Of a stretch of 64,000 bases of DNA, positions 18,197 to 27,931 are shown in pieces; position 1 is the stretch's first letter; each line of letters starts with the position of its first letter. The stretch is from Pseudomonas sp. TH31 (GTDB lineage: Bacteria > Pseudomonadota > Gammaproteobacteria > Pseudomonadales > Pseudomonadaceae), in NCBI RefSeq assembly GCF_016650815.1, contig NZ_JAEKEZ010000001.1, positions 1-64,000 on the forward strand, given 5' to 3'. The notes below the pieces were generated by a model. It ran no database searches. It saw only the letters and a list, made by a program, of their open reading frames with translations, and was not told the DNA's origin. The translations under genes were made by a program, and so were the position numbers.

Positions 18197-18736
18197 ATGA
18201 ACGATAAAAAAGCTCAAACCCGCGAACGCATCCTCAAGGCGGCCAGCGCCGCTCTGATCCAGCGCGGGCCGGCCGAGCCGAGTGTGGGCGAAGTGATGGG
18301 AGCGGCCGGTCTGACTGTCGGCGGCTTCTACGCGCACTTCGAAAGCAAGGACGCGCTGATGCTGGAAGCGTTCAAGCAACTGCTCGGTCAGCGTCGAGGC
18401 TTGATCGCCGACATGGATGCCGAGTTGACCGGCGAAGAGCGTCGCACCTTGGTCGCTGCGTTCTACCTGTCGCGTAAACACCGCGATTCCACCGAGCACG
18501 CGTGCCCGATCCCGGCGTCGGTCGGTGAGTTGGGGCGTCTGCCGGACGAATTCCGGGTAGCGCTGAATGAACACGTGGAAATGATGGTCGCGCAGTTGGC
18601 GGCCAGCCCGGAAGACACCGACAAAGCCCTGGCTGACATGGCCTTGATGGTCGGTGGTTTGGCTCTGGCGCGGGCGCTGGGGCCCGGCGAGTTGTCCGAT
18701 CGACTGCTGCGCGCCGCCAAATCAGCGGTGCTATGA
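18197..18736 (+). CDS. TetR-family transcriptional regulator
   Basis: 179 residues. The N-terminal helix-turn-helix is clear (KKAQTRERILKAASAALIQR, then VGEVMGAAGLTVGGFYAHFE with SKDAL). The C-terminal ligand domain contains ACPIPASVGELGRL, the pattern of the group including NemR-like and related Cys-containing regulators. The single Cys in this context could sense electrophiles, but that is inference. The start follows GGAGG by five bases. Palindromes over its own promoter suggest autoregulation. The downstream hydrolase is 30 bases away and is probably co-transcribed. Confidence 0.88.
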   Translation: MNDKKAQTRERILKAASAALIQRGPAEPSVGEVMGAAGLTVGGFYAHFESKDALMLEAFKQLLGQRRGLIADMDAELTGEERRTLVAAFYLSRKHRDSTEHACPIPASVGELGRLPDEFRVALNEHVEMMVAQLAASPEDTDKALADMALMVGGLALARALGPGELSDRLLRAAKSAVL

Positions 18737-18766
18737 CCTGAAGGCAAAAGCCTGAGGAGTGGAGCG

Positions 18767-19600
18767 ATGAGCACGTTAAAGTGGGTTCGTGGCGTTAATG
18801 GCACCTTAGGCTGGTTCGCACCAAAACTGGTCGCAAGCAAAATGCGACTGGCGTTCATGACACCGCGCACATTTGCGCCCCGTGACTGGGAGTTGCCGCT
18901 GCTGGCGAAATCCGAGCGGATCACCCTGCGCTTCGGCCTCTCGGCATTACGCTGGGGGAAAGGCCCGGCGGTCTTGTTGATGCACGGTTGGGAAGGCCGG
19001 CCCACCCAGTTCGCCAGCCTGATCACCGCGCTGGTGGACGCGGGCTACACCGTCGTGGCGCTGGACGGTCCGGCCCACGGTCGCTCCCCTGGTCGCGAAG
19101 CCAATGTGGTGCTGTTCGCTCGGGCCATGCTCGAAGCGGCCGCTGAGTTACCGCCCCTGCAAGCGGTTATCGGCCACTCCATGGGCGGCGCCAGTGCGAT
19201 GCTCGCCGTGCAGTTGGGTTTGCGCACCGAAACCCTGGTGACGATTGCCGCTCCGGCGCGGATTCTCGGTGTGCTGCGCGGTTTCGCTCGCTATGTTCGG
19301 CTGCCGCCAAAAGCCCGTTCGGCGTTTATTCGTCAAGTCGAGAAAGACGTTGGTATGCGCGCCGCCACCCTCGATGTCGCGCACTATCAACTCGATATGC
19401 CGGGGTTGATCGTCCATGCCGAAGACGATTGCTTTGTGCCCGCCAAGGAAGCCCAACTGATCCACGAAGCCTGGTTCGACAGTCGCCTGTTGCGCCTGGA
19501 AGAGGGCGGTCATCAGCGCGTGCTGGCGGACCCACGGGTGATCGACGGGGTGCTGTCACTGCTGGCCGGGCGCAGCCTTCAAGCGCGGCAATTGGCCTGA
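18767..19600 (+). CDS. Alpha/beta-hydrolase
   Basis: 277 residues of the alpha/beta-hydrolase fold. Visible are the oxyanion region LLMHGWEGRP, the nucleophile elbow IGHSMGGASA with the catalytic Ser near residue 133, the Asp region VHAEDDCFVPAKEAQ and the His in LEEGGHQRVLAD. No signal peptide is clear. It follows the TetR gene closely and may be its target. The substrate (ester, lactone or similar) cannot be told from sequence. Confidence 0.85.
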   Translation: MSTLKWVRGVNGTLGWFAPKLVASKMRLAFMTPRTFAPRDWELPLLAKSERITLRFGLSALRWGKGPAVLLMHGWEGRPTQFASLITALVDAGYTVVALDGPAHGRSPGREANVVLFARAMLEAAAELPPLQAVIGHSMGGASAMLAVQLGLRTETLVTIAAPARILGVLRGFARYVRLPPKARSAFIRQVEKDVGMRAATLDVAHYQLDMPGLIVHAEDDCFVPAKEAQLIHEAWFDSRLLRLEEGGHQRVLADPRVIDGVLSLLAGRSLQARQLA

Positions 19601-19648
19601 GCATCCGTTACACTGCCCCGGTCGAATTTATCTGACCGGGAGTGGGGC

Positions 19649-20101
19649 ATGGGCTGGGATCGGGCAACGCCATTTATCATTGATCTGGAAGTCGGCGCCG
19701 AGGACATCGACGGGCTGGGCCACGCGAACAACGCGGTGTACGTGACCTGGCTCGAACGCTGTGCCTGGCGCCACTCGCAACGGCTTGGCCTGGACCTGGT
19801 CGAGTACCGTCGGCTGGATCGGGCGATGGCCGTGGTGCGGCACGAGATCGATTACCTCGCGGCGGCCTATGAAGGCGACGAGTTGCAATTGGCGACCTGG
19901 ATCGTCGATTGGGACCAGCGCCTGAAAATGACCCGCCACTTCCAGTTGACGCGCCCCAGCGACAACACCACGCTGCTGCGCGCGCAAACCACCTTCGTCT
20001 GCATCGAACTGTCCACCGGCAAGCCCAAGCGCATGCCGCCGGAGTTCATCGAGGGTTATGGCCCGGCGTTGCAAGTCCCAAGCTGGCACCGTTCTTTGTA
20101 G
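19649..20101 (+). CDS. Acyl-CoA thioesterase (4HBT hot-dog fold)
   Basis: 150 residues, the size of YbgC/FadM-type thioesterases. The family motif is DGLGHANNAVYVTWLER, including the catalytic Asp and the conserved NNAVY helix, followed by the typical DYLAAAYEGDELQLATWI strands. The likely role is hydrolysis of short or medium acyl-CoAs in the cytoplasm. The ATG at 19649 has GGGAGTGGGG a few bases upstream. It could be co-transcribed with the hydrolase gene 48 bases before it. Confidence 0.85.
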   Translation: MGWDRATPFIIDLEVGAEDIDGLGHANNAVYVTWLERCAWRHSQRLGLDLVEYRRLDRAMAVVRHEIDYLAAAYEGDELQLATWIVDWDQRLKMTRHFQLTRPSDNTTLLRAQTTFVCIELSTGKPKRMPPEFIEGYGPALQVPSWHRSL

Positions 20102-20194
20102 GCGCTGCCGAAGGTTTGGGCCGCATTCGGACGATCTTTTGACTTTGCTTTATAAGATCAAGATCAAAAGATCGCAGCCTTCGGCAGCTCCTAC
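20097..20194. repeat. REP pair with one decayed arm
   Basis: The right arm is a perfect REP (GATCAAAAGATCGCAGCC...CTCCTAC). The left arm starts TGTAGGCGCTGCCGAAGG and then diverges. The thioesterase stop codon lies inside the left arm. Confidence 0.8.
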
Positions 20195-20244
20195 GCAGGC
20201 TAAACCTGTAAACTGCCGCACGTTTTTCGTTGAGTGTGTTTTTC

Positions 20245-21204
20245 ATGCAAATTGCTTTGGCGCCCATGGAGGGGTTGGTCGACAACATCCTGCGGGACGT
20301 GCTCACCCGCGTCGGCGGTATCGATTGGTGTGTAACCGAATTCATTCGGATCAACGATCAACTGCTCACGCCGGCCTATTACCACAAGTTCGGCCCTGAA
20401 TTGCTGAACGGTGCGCGAACCGCGTCCGGTGTGCCATTGCGTGTGCAGTTACTTGGCTCCGACCCGGTGTGCCTGGCGGAAAACGCGGCGCTGGCCTGCG
20501 AACTGGGCTCGGAAGTCATCGACCTGAACTTCGGCTGCCCGGCCAAGACCGTCAACAAGTCCCGTGGCGGTGCGGTGCTGCTCAAAGAGCCCGAGCTGCT
20601 CAACGAAATTGTCGAACACGTCCGTCGCGCCGTGCCCGCACACATCCCGGTCACCGCCAAAATGCGCCTGGGCTTCGACAGCCCGGACGGCGCGCTGGTC
20701 TGTGCCACGGCCCTGGCCGAAGGCGGCGCGGCGCACATCGTGGTGCATGCGCGGACCAAGACCGACGGCTACAAGCCGCCGGCCCACTGGGAATGGATTC
20801 CACGGGTACAGGAAGTGGTCAAGGTGCCGGTGTTCGCCAATGGCGACATCTGGAGCGTCGAAGACTGGCGCCGTTGCCGTGAAATCAGCGGTGTCGAAGA
20901 CATCATGCTCGGTCGCGGCCTGGTGTCGCGTCCGGACCTGGCCCGGCAAATCGCGGCGGCGCGAGCCGGTGAAGAAGTGGTCGAGATGACCTGGGCCGAG
21001 CTACTGCCACTGATCCAGGATTTCTGGCTGCAAGCCAAAGCGCAAATGACGCCGCGCCAATCGCCCGGCCGTTTGAAGCAATGGCTGGCGATGCTGACCC
21101 GCAATTATCCCGAAGCGGTGGAGCTGTTCACCGTCCTGCGGCGTGAGACTGAACTGGATCATGTCTCGCGTTTGCTGGGCTTGAAAGTCGCGCAAGCGGC
21201 CTGA
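20245..21204 (+). CDS. dusC: tRNA-dihydrouridine(16) synthase
   Basis: 319 residues, as usual for DusC, an FMN enzyme that reduces uridine 16 in the tRNA D-loop using NADPH. The N-terminus [18 protein letters not shown] holds the FMN-binding APMEG motif. The catalytic Cys is C98 in [16 protein letters not shown]. The phosphate-binding regions [10 protein letters not shown] and [13 protein letters not shown] are present. The symbol fits because of the length and the TDGY/PAHWEW block typical of the DusC branch rather than DusA or DusB. An in-frame GTG/ATG slightly upstream is possible but lacks family similarity. Confidence 0.92.
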   Translation: MQIALAPMEGLVDNILRDVLTRVGGIDWCVTEFIRINDQLLTPAYYHKFGPELLNGARTASGVPLRVQLLGSDPVCLAENAALACELGSEVIDLNFGCPAKTVNKSRGGAVLLKEPELLNEIVEHVRRAVPAHIPVTAKMRLGFDSPDGALVCATALAEGGAAHIVVHARTKTDGYKPPAHWEWIPRVQEVVKVPVFANGDIWSVEDWRRCREISGVEDIMLGRGLVSRPDLARQIAAARAGEEVVEMTWAELLPLIQDFWLQAKAQMTPRQSPGRLKQWLAMLTRNYPEAVELFTVLRRETELDHVSRLLGLKVAQAA

Positions 21205-21239
21205 AAATCAGCCGATCACAGTGATGCACAAACCTGCCC

Positions 21240-21335
21240 TGTAGGAGCTGCCGAAGGCTGCGATCTTTTGATCTTCGCGTCGGTCATTGCACTGCAAAAC
21301 CAAGATCAAAGATCGCAGCCTTCGGCAGCTCCTAC
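21240..21335. repeat. Paired REP element
   Basis: Facing copies of TGTAGGAGCTGCCGAAGGCT with GATCTTTTGATC tails lie between the convergent dusC and PAS-GGDEF-EAL genes. Confidence 0.9.
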
Positions 21336-21345
21336 GCGGTCTGCG

Positions 21346-24300
21346 TTACTTCAAGAGTTTTTGAAACGCCTCCACCGGCAACGGCCGACTGTGCAGATAG
21401 CCCTGATACAAATGGCAACCCAATCCCTGCAGAAACCCAAGCTGCTCCGGTGTTTCAACTCCTTCGGCAATCACCTCCAGTTCCAGACTGCGGGCCATGG
21501 CGACGATGGCGCGGATGATTTCGGCGTCGTTGGGGTCGGTGGTGGCGTCGCGGATGAATGACTGGTCGATTTTCAGCGTGTCCACCGGCAGGCGCTTGAG
21601 GTAAGTCAGCGAGGAATAACCGGTGCCGAAGTCGTCCATGGCGAAGCTCAGGCCGAGTTTTTTCAGGCGACGCATTTTGCTGATGGTGTCTTCCAGGTTC
21701 TGGATGACGATGCCTTCGGTGATTTCCAGTTTTAGCAACGAGCAGGGCAGGCCGTGGCTGCTGAGGCTGCGCTCGATGCGTTCGACAAAGTCGTTCTGGC
21801 GGAATTGCCGCGGGCTGATGTTCACGCACAAGCTGAAGTTGAGCGGATCGATCAGGCCCTTGGCAATCAATTGTTTGAAGGCATCGCAGGCCTCGTCGAG
21901 GATCCAGGTGCCAACCTCCAGAATCAGCCCGCTGTCTTCAAGCACCTTGATGAACTCGGTAGGCGATTGCGCACCCAGTTCCGGGTGGTTCCAGCGCACC
22001 AGGGCTTCGGCGCCGATGATGCGGTTGTCCCGAGCGTCGACTTGCGGTTGGTAATGCACGCTGAACTCGCCCCGGGACAGCGCCAGGCGCAGGTCGGTTT
22101 CCATGCGCAACCGTTCGCTGGCGGCCTTTTGCATGGTGTTGTGGTACATCTGCGTGGTGTTGCGCCCGGAATCCTTGGCCCGGTAAAGGGCAATGTCGGC
22201 GCGCTTGAGCAGGTCGGTCGGGGTCGAGCCATGGTCGGGGATCAGTGCAATGCCGATGCTCGGTGTGACTTGCAGGCGCTGGCCGTCGAGGAACATCGGC
22301 TCCGAGAGCAATTCGCGCAAGGTGTCTGCCAGTTCCCGAACCTGCTCGCTGACCTCGCTGCGCGAACCCTCCAGGCCGCTGAGCAGCACCACGAACTCAT
22401 CACCACCCAGCCTTGCGACGGTGTCTTCCATACGCACGCTGGCTTCGAGCCGCGCGGTAATGATCTTCAGCACTGTATCGCCCACCGGGTGACCGAGGGA
22501 GTCGTTGATGTGCTTGAAGTGGTCGAGGTCTAGAAACAGCAGGGCGCCTCGCAGGTTGTGACGTTTGAGCAGCGCGATCTGCTGGCTCAGCCGATCCATC
22601 AGTAGCGCGCGGTTGGGCAGGTTGGTCAGCGGGTCGTGGTAGGCCAGGTGGCGGATCTGCGCTTCGGCGTTTTTCAACAGGCTGACGTCCCGGGCGGTCA
22701 GCAGCAGGCAGGCGGTTTCGTTGAGGGTGATCGGTTCGACCGAGACTTCGACGGTCAGCAGCTCGCCCCGTTTGTTGCGTCCGAGCATCTCCTGGTGGTG
22801 CACACGACCTTTGATTTGCAGCTCAGCCAGCAGCGCCGAACGTTGTTTCTCTTCCGCCCAAATGCCCACTTGGTACACGGTTTTACCCAGCACTTCATCG
22901 GCGCGATAACCGGTCAGGCGACAGAATCCGTCGTTGACCTCCAGATAGCGCCCGGTGTCGCGTTCGGTGATGGTGATGGCGTCGGGACTGGAGTGGAACG
23001 CTTTGGCGAACTTCTCTTCGCTGGCCTTGAGCGCCGCTTCCGAGCGCTGTTGCTGGGTGATGTCGCGCAGGGTGGTGACGACGCACGGCTGGTCGCCAAC
23101 GCTGATCTGCCGGCTGGAAATCACACAGGTCAGGGACTGCCCGCCCTTGTGCTGGACGAGGATCGCGACGTTGTTCAGGCCTTGCTCGCGAATGACCTGC
23201 TCGATCCGTTGCAGGCTTTTTGCCGAAGCGTCCCACAGGCCGATTTCATCGGCGCTATGGCCAATCACATCGTCGGCCGTCCAGCCGAAGGTCTGGGTGA
23301 AGGCGGAGTTGATTTCGATAAATTGGCCGCTGTCCTGACGCGTCACGCAGATCGGGTCCGGGCTGACCTGGAACAGGGTGGCGAATTTCTCCTCCGAGGC
23401 CACCAACTGCTGCTCGCGCTCGACCTGCTCGGTGATGTCCAGCAGGGTGCCCGCCATGCGCAACGGCTGACCATTTTCATCGCGATAAAGTCGGGCGCGG
23501 CTTTCCAGGTAGCGCGAGCTGCCGTCGGGCAATTGCACGCGATAGGTCAGTTGATAATTGCCGGCGGGTCCTTCGCGCAGACTGCGGTAGGCATTGCGCA
23601 TGCTGTCGCGCTCTTCGCCGGGTACGCCTTCGAAAAATTCATCGAAGGCTTCATGAAAGGGTTTGGCTTCCAGCCCGTGCAACTGCGCCGCCCGTGCCGA
23701 GCCGTAGAGCATGCCGCTGGGAATGTGCCAGTCCCAGGTGCCGAGTTGCGCCGAATCCAGGGCCAGGTCGAGGCGCTCCTGGCTGTCTTTGAGCGCATGT
23801 TCGGCGGCTTTGCGTTCGGTGGTGTCGAGGAAGGTGCTCAACAGATAAGGCTGGCCTTCGAGCTCGACCTTTTGCGCACTGAGGATGCCATCGTGGACTT
23901 GGCCATTGCTGGCGCGAAACTGCACTTCCATACTGATCAACTCGCCCTTGGCCTTGGTGGCCTTGACCAGCACCGCCCGTTGTTCGGGATGAACCCAAAG
24001 GCCCAGCTCCACAGTGGTACGGCCAATGGCACTTTGCACCGGCCAGCCGAACAGGCTTTCGAAATACTGGTTGGCCTCGCTGATCAAGCCGTCTTCCTGG
24101 CGGGTCAGCAGCACCATGTTCGGACACAGGTGGAACAACGTGGCGAAGCGCTTTTCCGAGCTGCTCAGGGCTTGTTCGCGCTGGCGTTGGTGGGTGATTT
24201 CGCGGATCACCCCGATCATCCGGGGCGACCGTGCTTGTCCGGCAGCAGGCTGCCGTTGATCTCCAGCCAGTGCAGGCTGCCGTCTGGCCAGCGGATGCGA

Positions 24301-24628
24301 TGGTGCATCGCCTGTTCCAGGGGGCGCCGGCGATGACTGAGTTGAATGCACGAATGGTTTTCGCCCGGTCCTCCGGTGGCAACAGGTCAAGGTATTCGAG
24401 GTCTGCCGGCATGGGTTGCTTGGGATCGAAGCCGAACAGCGCCTGCGTGCCCCGCGACCAACTGATCTGCCCGCGTTCAATGTCCCAATACCAGGCACCC
24501 AGATGCGCCCCGTTGAGCGCAGCCAGCAACTGCGGGGCGCTTTCCCAACTCTGCTCCGACCGTTGCGGGTCAATGGCCTGAATACGCGGCATCGGCGGAA
24601 TACGGTCAACAGATTTGGGCATTGGCAA
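21346..24628 (-). pseudogene. PAS-GGDEF-EAL signalling protein, two frameshifts in this sequence
   Basis: Read with two repairs this is one protein of about 1,094 residues with no membrane helix: several PAS/PAC sensor domains in tandem, then GGDEF and EAL. The GGDEF motif (ARLGGDEFVVLLSG) and its RMED I-site are intact, as is GAEALVRW of the EAL domain, so both synthesis and breakdown of cyclic di-GMP are possible. The first break is the G run 24320-24324 and the second the G run 24222-24225 (C on the coding strand). One added base at each makes VIAGAPLEQAMHHRIRWPDG, and then LLPDKHGRPRMIGVIREI, continuous. The start is MPMPKSVDRIPP. The ligand is unknown. Confidence 0.85.
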
Positions 24629-24691
24629 CAGGCCTTGGGCTGAATGGGGCGTTAGGCACGGGGATTTACAGCTCTATAGGAGTAGCACAAG

Positions 24692-25582
24692 TTAGCCGAG
24701 GGTCCCTGGCAGATCTATTTGTGCATCCAGCAGGGCCATAAAGGCGCGTGCCGCATTCGAAAGCGTCCTTTCGGTGTGCAGGATATAGCCTAGCTGGCGA
24801 GTGAGCTGTATGCCCGGTAAAGGAATGCGCGCCACCTGATCGTCGAGCATGGTGCGTGGCAAAACGCTCCAGGCCAGGCCAATCGAGACCATCATCTTGA
24901 TGGTTTCCAGATAATTCGTGCTCATGGCGATGTTCGGCGTCAGGCCCTGGGCCTCGAACAGGCGCTGGACGATGTGGTGGGTAAACGTGTTGCCGCCGGG
25001 GAACACCGCCGGGTGCAGAGCGATGTCCGCCAGGCTGACCGGGCCATTGCTGATCAGCGAGTGTTCCGGGGCGACCACGAAATCCAGTGGGTCGTCCCAC
25101 ACCGGCATGGCCTTGACCAGTGCATGGGGCTCCGGCGCCAGGGTGATGACCGCCAGTTCGGCACGGCCATGGAGGATTTCTTCATAGGCCACTTCCGAAT
25201 CGAGGAACTGAATATCCAGCGCCACCTGTGGGTAGCGGCGGGTGAACTCCCTTAGTAACGGTGGCAAACGGTGCAGGCCGATGTGGTGACTGGTGGCCAG
25301 TGTCAGGCGACCGCTCACTTCACCGGTCAGGTTGGTCAAGGCGCGGCGGGTGTCGTCCAGCACGTTGAGAATCTGATAGGCGCGCGGCAGCAGGGCGCGT
25401 CCGGCCTCGGTCAGGCTGACTTCACGGCCCAGGCGATCAAACAGGCGCACCTTTAATTGCTGCTCCAGGCCGGCGATGCGCTTGCTGATGGCGGGTTGCG
25501 TCAGGTGCAGGCGCTCGCCGGCACCGGAAAAACTCCCGGTCTCGGCAATCGCGATAAAAGCGTTGAGGTTGGCCAGATCCAT
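24692..25582 (-). CDS. LysR-family transcriptional regulator, divergent from leuC
   Basis: 296 residues from MDLANLNAF; an in-frame ATG at 25612 would add ten residues without family similarity. The winged helix-turn-helix is clear (AETGSFSGAGERLHLTQPAI then SKRIAGLEQQL), followed by the periplasmic-binding-like effector domain. In Pseudomonas a LysR gene in this position next to leuC is conserved, so regulation of the leucine genes is likely but not shown. The inverted repeats in the 146-base gap to leuC are candidate binding sites. Confidence 0.9.
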   Translation of the reverse strand: MDLANLNAFIAIAETGSFSGAGERLHLTQPAISKRIAGLEQQLKVRLFDRLGREVSLTEAGRALLPRAYQILNVLDDTRRALTNLTGEVSGRLTLATSHHIGLHRLPPLLREFTRRYPQVALDIQFLDSEVAYEEILHGRAELAVITLAPEPHALVKAMPVWDDPLDFVVAPEHSLISNGPVSLADIALHPAVFPGGNTFTHHIVQRLFEAQGLTPNIAMSTNYLETIKMMVSIGLAWSVLPRTMLDDQVARIPLPGIQLTRQLGYILHTERTLSNAARAFMALLDAQIDLPGTLG

Positions 25583-25595
25583 TGTTGTATTCCAG

Positions 25596-25690
25596 TTGGT
25601 TATCCAAAGCATAAAAAATATGAATTTGAGTTATTTAATGTAACCCCCTAGGATCGACCTCACAAGCCAAGGGGTTATTGAGTTGCTCAA
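25596..25690 (+). promoter_or_regulatory. leuC upstream control region with inverted repeats
   Basis: Three symmetrical elements lie here: TTGGTTATCCAA (25596-25607), TAACCCC paired with GGGGTTA (25641-25647 and 25671-25677), and TTGAG paired with CTCAA (25678-25690). The first could be a LysR site. A seven-codon frame MNLSYLM (25620-25643) ends at the first TAACCCC arm and carries two Leu codons, one being the rare TTA. The function of the leader is speculative. Confidence 0.4.
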
Positions 25691-25728
25691 CACCCACGGC
25701 ATAGAAACAAGCTGATGAGGACCGTCTG

Positions 25729-27146
25729 ATGGCCGGCAAAACGCTTTACGACAAGCTGTGGGATTCCCATGAAGTGAAACGGCGCGACGATGGGTCGTCG
25801 CTGATCTATATCGACCGCCACATCATCCATGAAGTGACTTCGCCCCAAGCTTTCGAAGGCCTGCGCCTGGCCGGGCGCAAGCCTTGGCGCGTCGACTCGA
25901 TCATCGCCACCCCGGACCACAACGTGCCGACCACCCCGGATCGCAAGGGCGGCATCGAAGCGATTACCGACCAGGTCTCGCGTTTGCAGGTTCAGACCCT
26001 CGATGACTACTGCGACGAATATGGCATCACCGAATTCAAAATGAATGACGTGCGTCAGGGTATCGTTCACGTGATCGGCCCGGAGCAGGGCGCCACCTTG
26101 CCGGGCATGACCGTGGTCTGTGGCGACTCGCATACCTCGACTCACGGCGCGTTTGGCGCCTTGGCTCATGGCATCGGCACGTCCGAGGTTGAACACGTGT
26201 TCGCCACGCAGTGCCTGGTCGCCAAAAAATGAAGAACATGCGGGTCTCGGTCGAGGGCACATTGCCGTTCGGCGTGACCGCCAAGGACATCGTCCTTGCG
26301 GTGATCGGCAAGATCGGCACCGCCGGCGGTAACGGCCACGCCATCGAGTTTGCCGGCAGCGCGATTCGCGACTTGTCCGTCGAGGGCCGCATGACCATCT
26401 GCAACATGTCCATCGAGGCCGGCGCTCGTGTTGGCCTGGTGGCCGCTGACGAAAAAACCGTGGAATACGTCAAGGGCCGTCCATTCGCCCCGAAAGGCGC
26501 GGAATGGGACATGGCCGTCGAAGCCTGGAAAGACCTGGTGTCTGACGCTGATGCCGTGTTCGACACCGTGGTTGAACTCGACGCCGCTCAGATCAAGCCG
26601 CAAGTCAGCTGGGGCACCTCGCCCGAGATGGTCTTGGCCGTTGATCAGAACGTGCCGGACCCGGCGAAGGAAATGGACCTGGTCAAACGCGGTTCCATCG
26701 AACGCGCCTTGAAGTACATGGGCTTGAGCGCCAATCAGGCGATCACCGACATTCAACTGGACCGCGTGTTTATCGGCTCCTGCACCAACTCGCGGATCGA
26801 AGACCTGCGCGCGGCTGCAGTGATCGCCAAGGGCCGCAAAGTCGCTTCGACCATCAAGCAAGCGATCGTGGTGCCGGGCTCGGGCCTGGTGAAGGCGCAA
26901 GCCGAGGCTGAAGGCCTGGACAAGATTTTCCTCGAAGCCGGTTTCGAGTGGCGTGAGCCGGGTTGCTCGATGTGCCTGGCGATGAACCCGGACCGCCTGG
27001 AGTCGGGCGAGCATTGCGCGTCGACCTCCAACCGCAACTTCGAAGGGCGTCAGGGCGCCGGTGGCCGTACGCACCTGGTGAGCCCGGCCATGGCCGCGGC
27101 GGCTGCCGTCAACGGTCGTTTCATCGACGTTCGCGAACTGATCTGA
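25729..27146 (+). pseudogene. leuC: 3-isopropylmalate dehydratase large subunit, frameshifted in this sequence
   Basis: The two halves together make a 472-residue LeuC, the standard length. LeuC with LeuD isomerises 2- to 3-isopropylmalate in leucine synthesis. The first 167 codons end at the A run 26224-26229. One more A gives [16 protein letters not shown] and a continuous protein. The [4Fe-4S] ligands all lie in the second half: Cys in [13 protein letters not shown] (about residue 352) and the two Cys in [13 protein letters not shown] (about 413 and 416). As written the gene would give leucine auxotrophy, which is unlikely in an otherwise normal operon, so sequencing error is favoured. Confidence 0.92.
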
Positions 27147-27156
27147 GGAACCGCAC

Positions 27157-27801
27157 ATGAGAGCTTTTACCCAACACACCGGTTTGGTCGCGCCATTGGA
27201 CCGAGCCAACGTCGACACCGACCAGATCATTCCGAAGCAGTTTCTGAAGTCGATCAAGCGTACCGGTTTTGGCCCGAACCTGTTTGACGAGTGGCGCTAC
27301 CTGGACGTGGGCTATGCCTACCAGGACAACTCCAAGCGTCCGCTGAACAAGGATTTCGTGCTCAACGCCGAGCGTTATCAAGGCGCCAGCGTGCTGCTGG
27401 CCCGCGAAAACTTCGGTTGCGGCTCCAGCCGTGAGCACGCGCCGTGGGCGCTGGAAGAGTACGGTTTTCGCAGCATCATCGCGCCGAGCTACGCCGACAT
27501 TTTCTACAACAACAGCTTCAAGAACGGCTTGCTGCCGATCATCTTGAGCGACGCTGAAGTCGATGAACTGTTCCAGCAGGTTGAAGCGAATCCTGGCTAC
27601 GAGTTGACGGTCGACTTGCAGGCCCAGACCGTGACCCGCCCGGACGGCAAGGTTTACAGCTTTGAGCTGGACGAGTTCCGCAAGCATTGTCTGGTTAATG
27701 GTCTGGACGACATCGGCCTGACCTTGCAGGACCACGAGGCCATTGCAACGTTTGAAAGCAAGCACCGGGCGAGCCAGCCGTGGTTGTTTCGCGATGTTTG
27801 A
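27157..27801 (+). CDS. leuD: 3-isopropylmalate dehydratase small subunit
   Basis: 214 residues, normal for LeuD, the small partner of LeuC in leucine biosynthesis. The signatures are [20 protein letters not shown] at the N-terminus, [13 protein letters not shown] in the swivelling domain and [20 protein letters not shown]. The start is ten bases after the leuC stop with GAGGAA just before it, so the two are translated from one message. A REP pair then separates it from the methyltransferase gene. Confidence 0.96.
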   Translation: MRAFTQHTGLVAPLDRANVDTDQIIPKQFLKSIKRTGFGPNLFDEWRYLDVGYAYQDNSKRPLNKDFVLNAERYQGASVLLARENFGCGSSREHAPWALEEYGFRSIIAPSYADIFYNNSFKNGLLPIILSDAEVDELFQQVEANPGYELTVDLQAQTVTRPDGKVYSFELDEFRKHCLVNGLDDIGLTLQDHEAIATFESKHRASQPWLFRDV

Positions 27802-27823
27802 TGTTTTGAGGTGACCGTTGAAC

Positions 27824-27900
27824 AGATCGCAGCCTTCGGCAGCTCCTACATGGAGCGGCGTACACCTGTAGGAGCTGCCGAAGGCTGCGATCTTTTGATC
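27824..27900. repeat. Paired REP element
   Basis: Facing copies (CCTTCGGCAGCTCCTACA and TGTAGGAGCTGCCGAAGG) are separated by 16 bases, between leuD and the methyltransferase gene inside the leucine gene string. Confidence 0.9.
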
Positions 27901-27931
27901 TTAAAACCCGATTACACATATGGAAATCATC

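Noticed and set aside
22636..24336. A 566-codon plus-strand frame inside the PAS-GGDEF-EAL gene
   Set aside because: Shadow frame; the minus strand carries intact PAS, GGDEF and EAL motifs.
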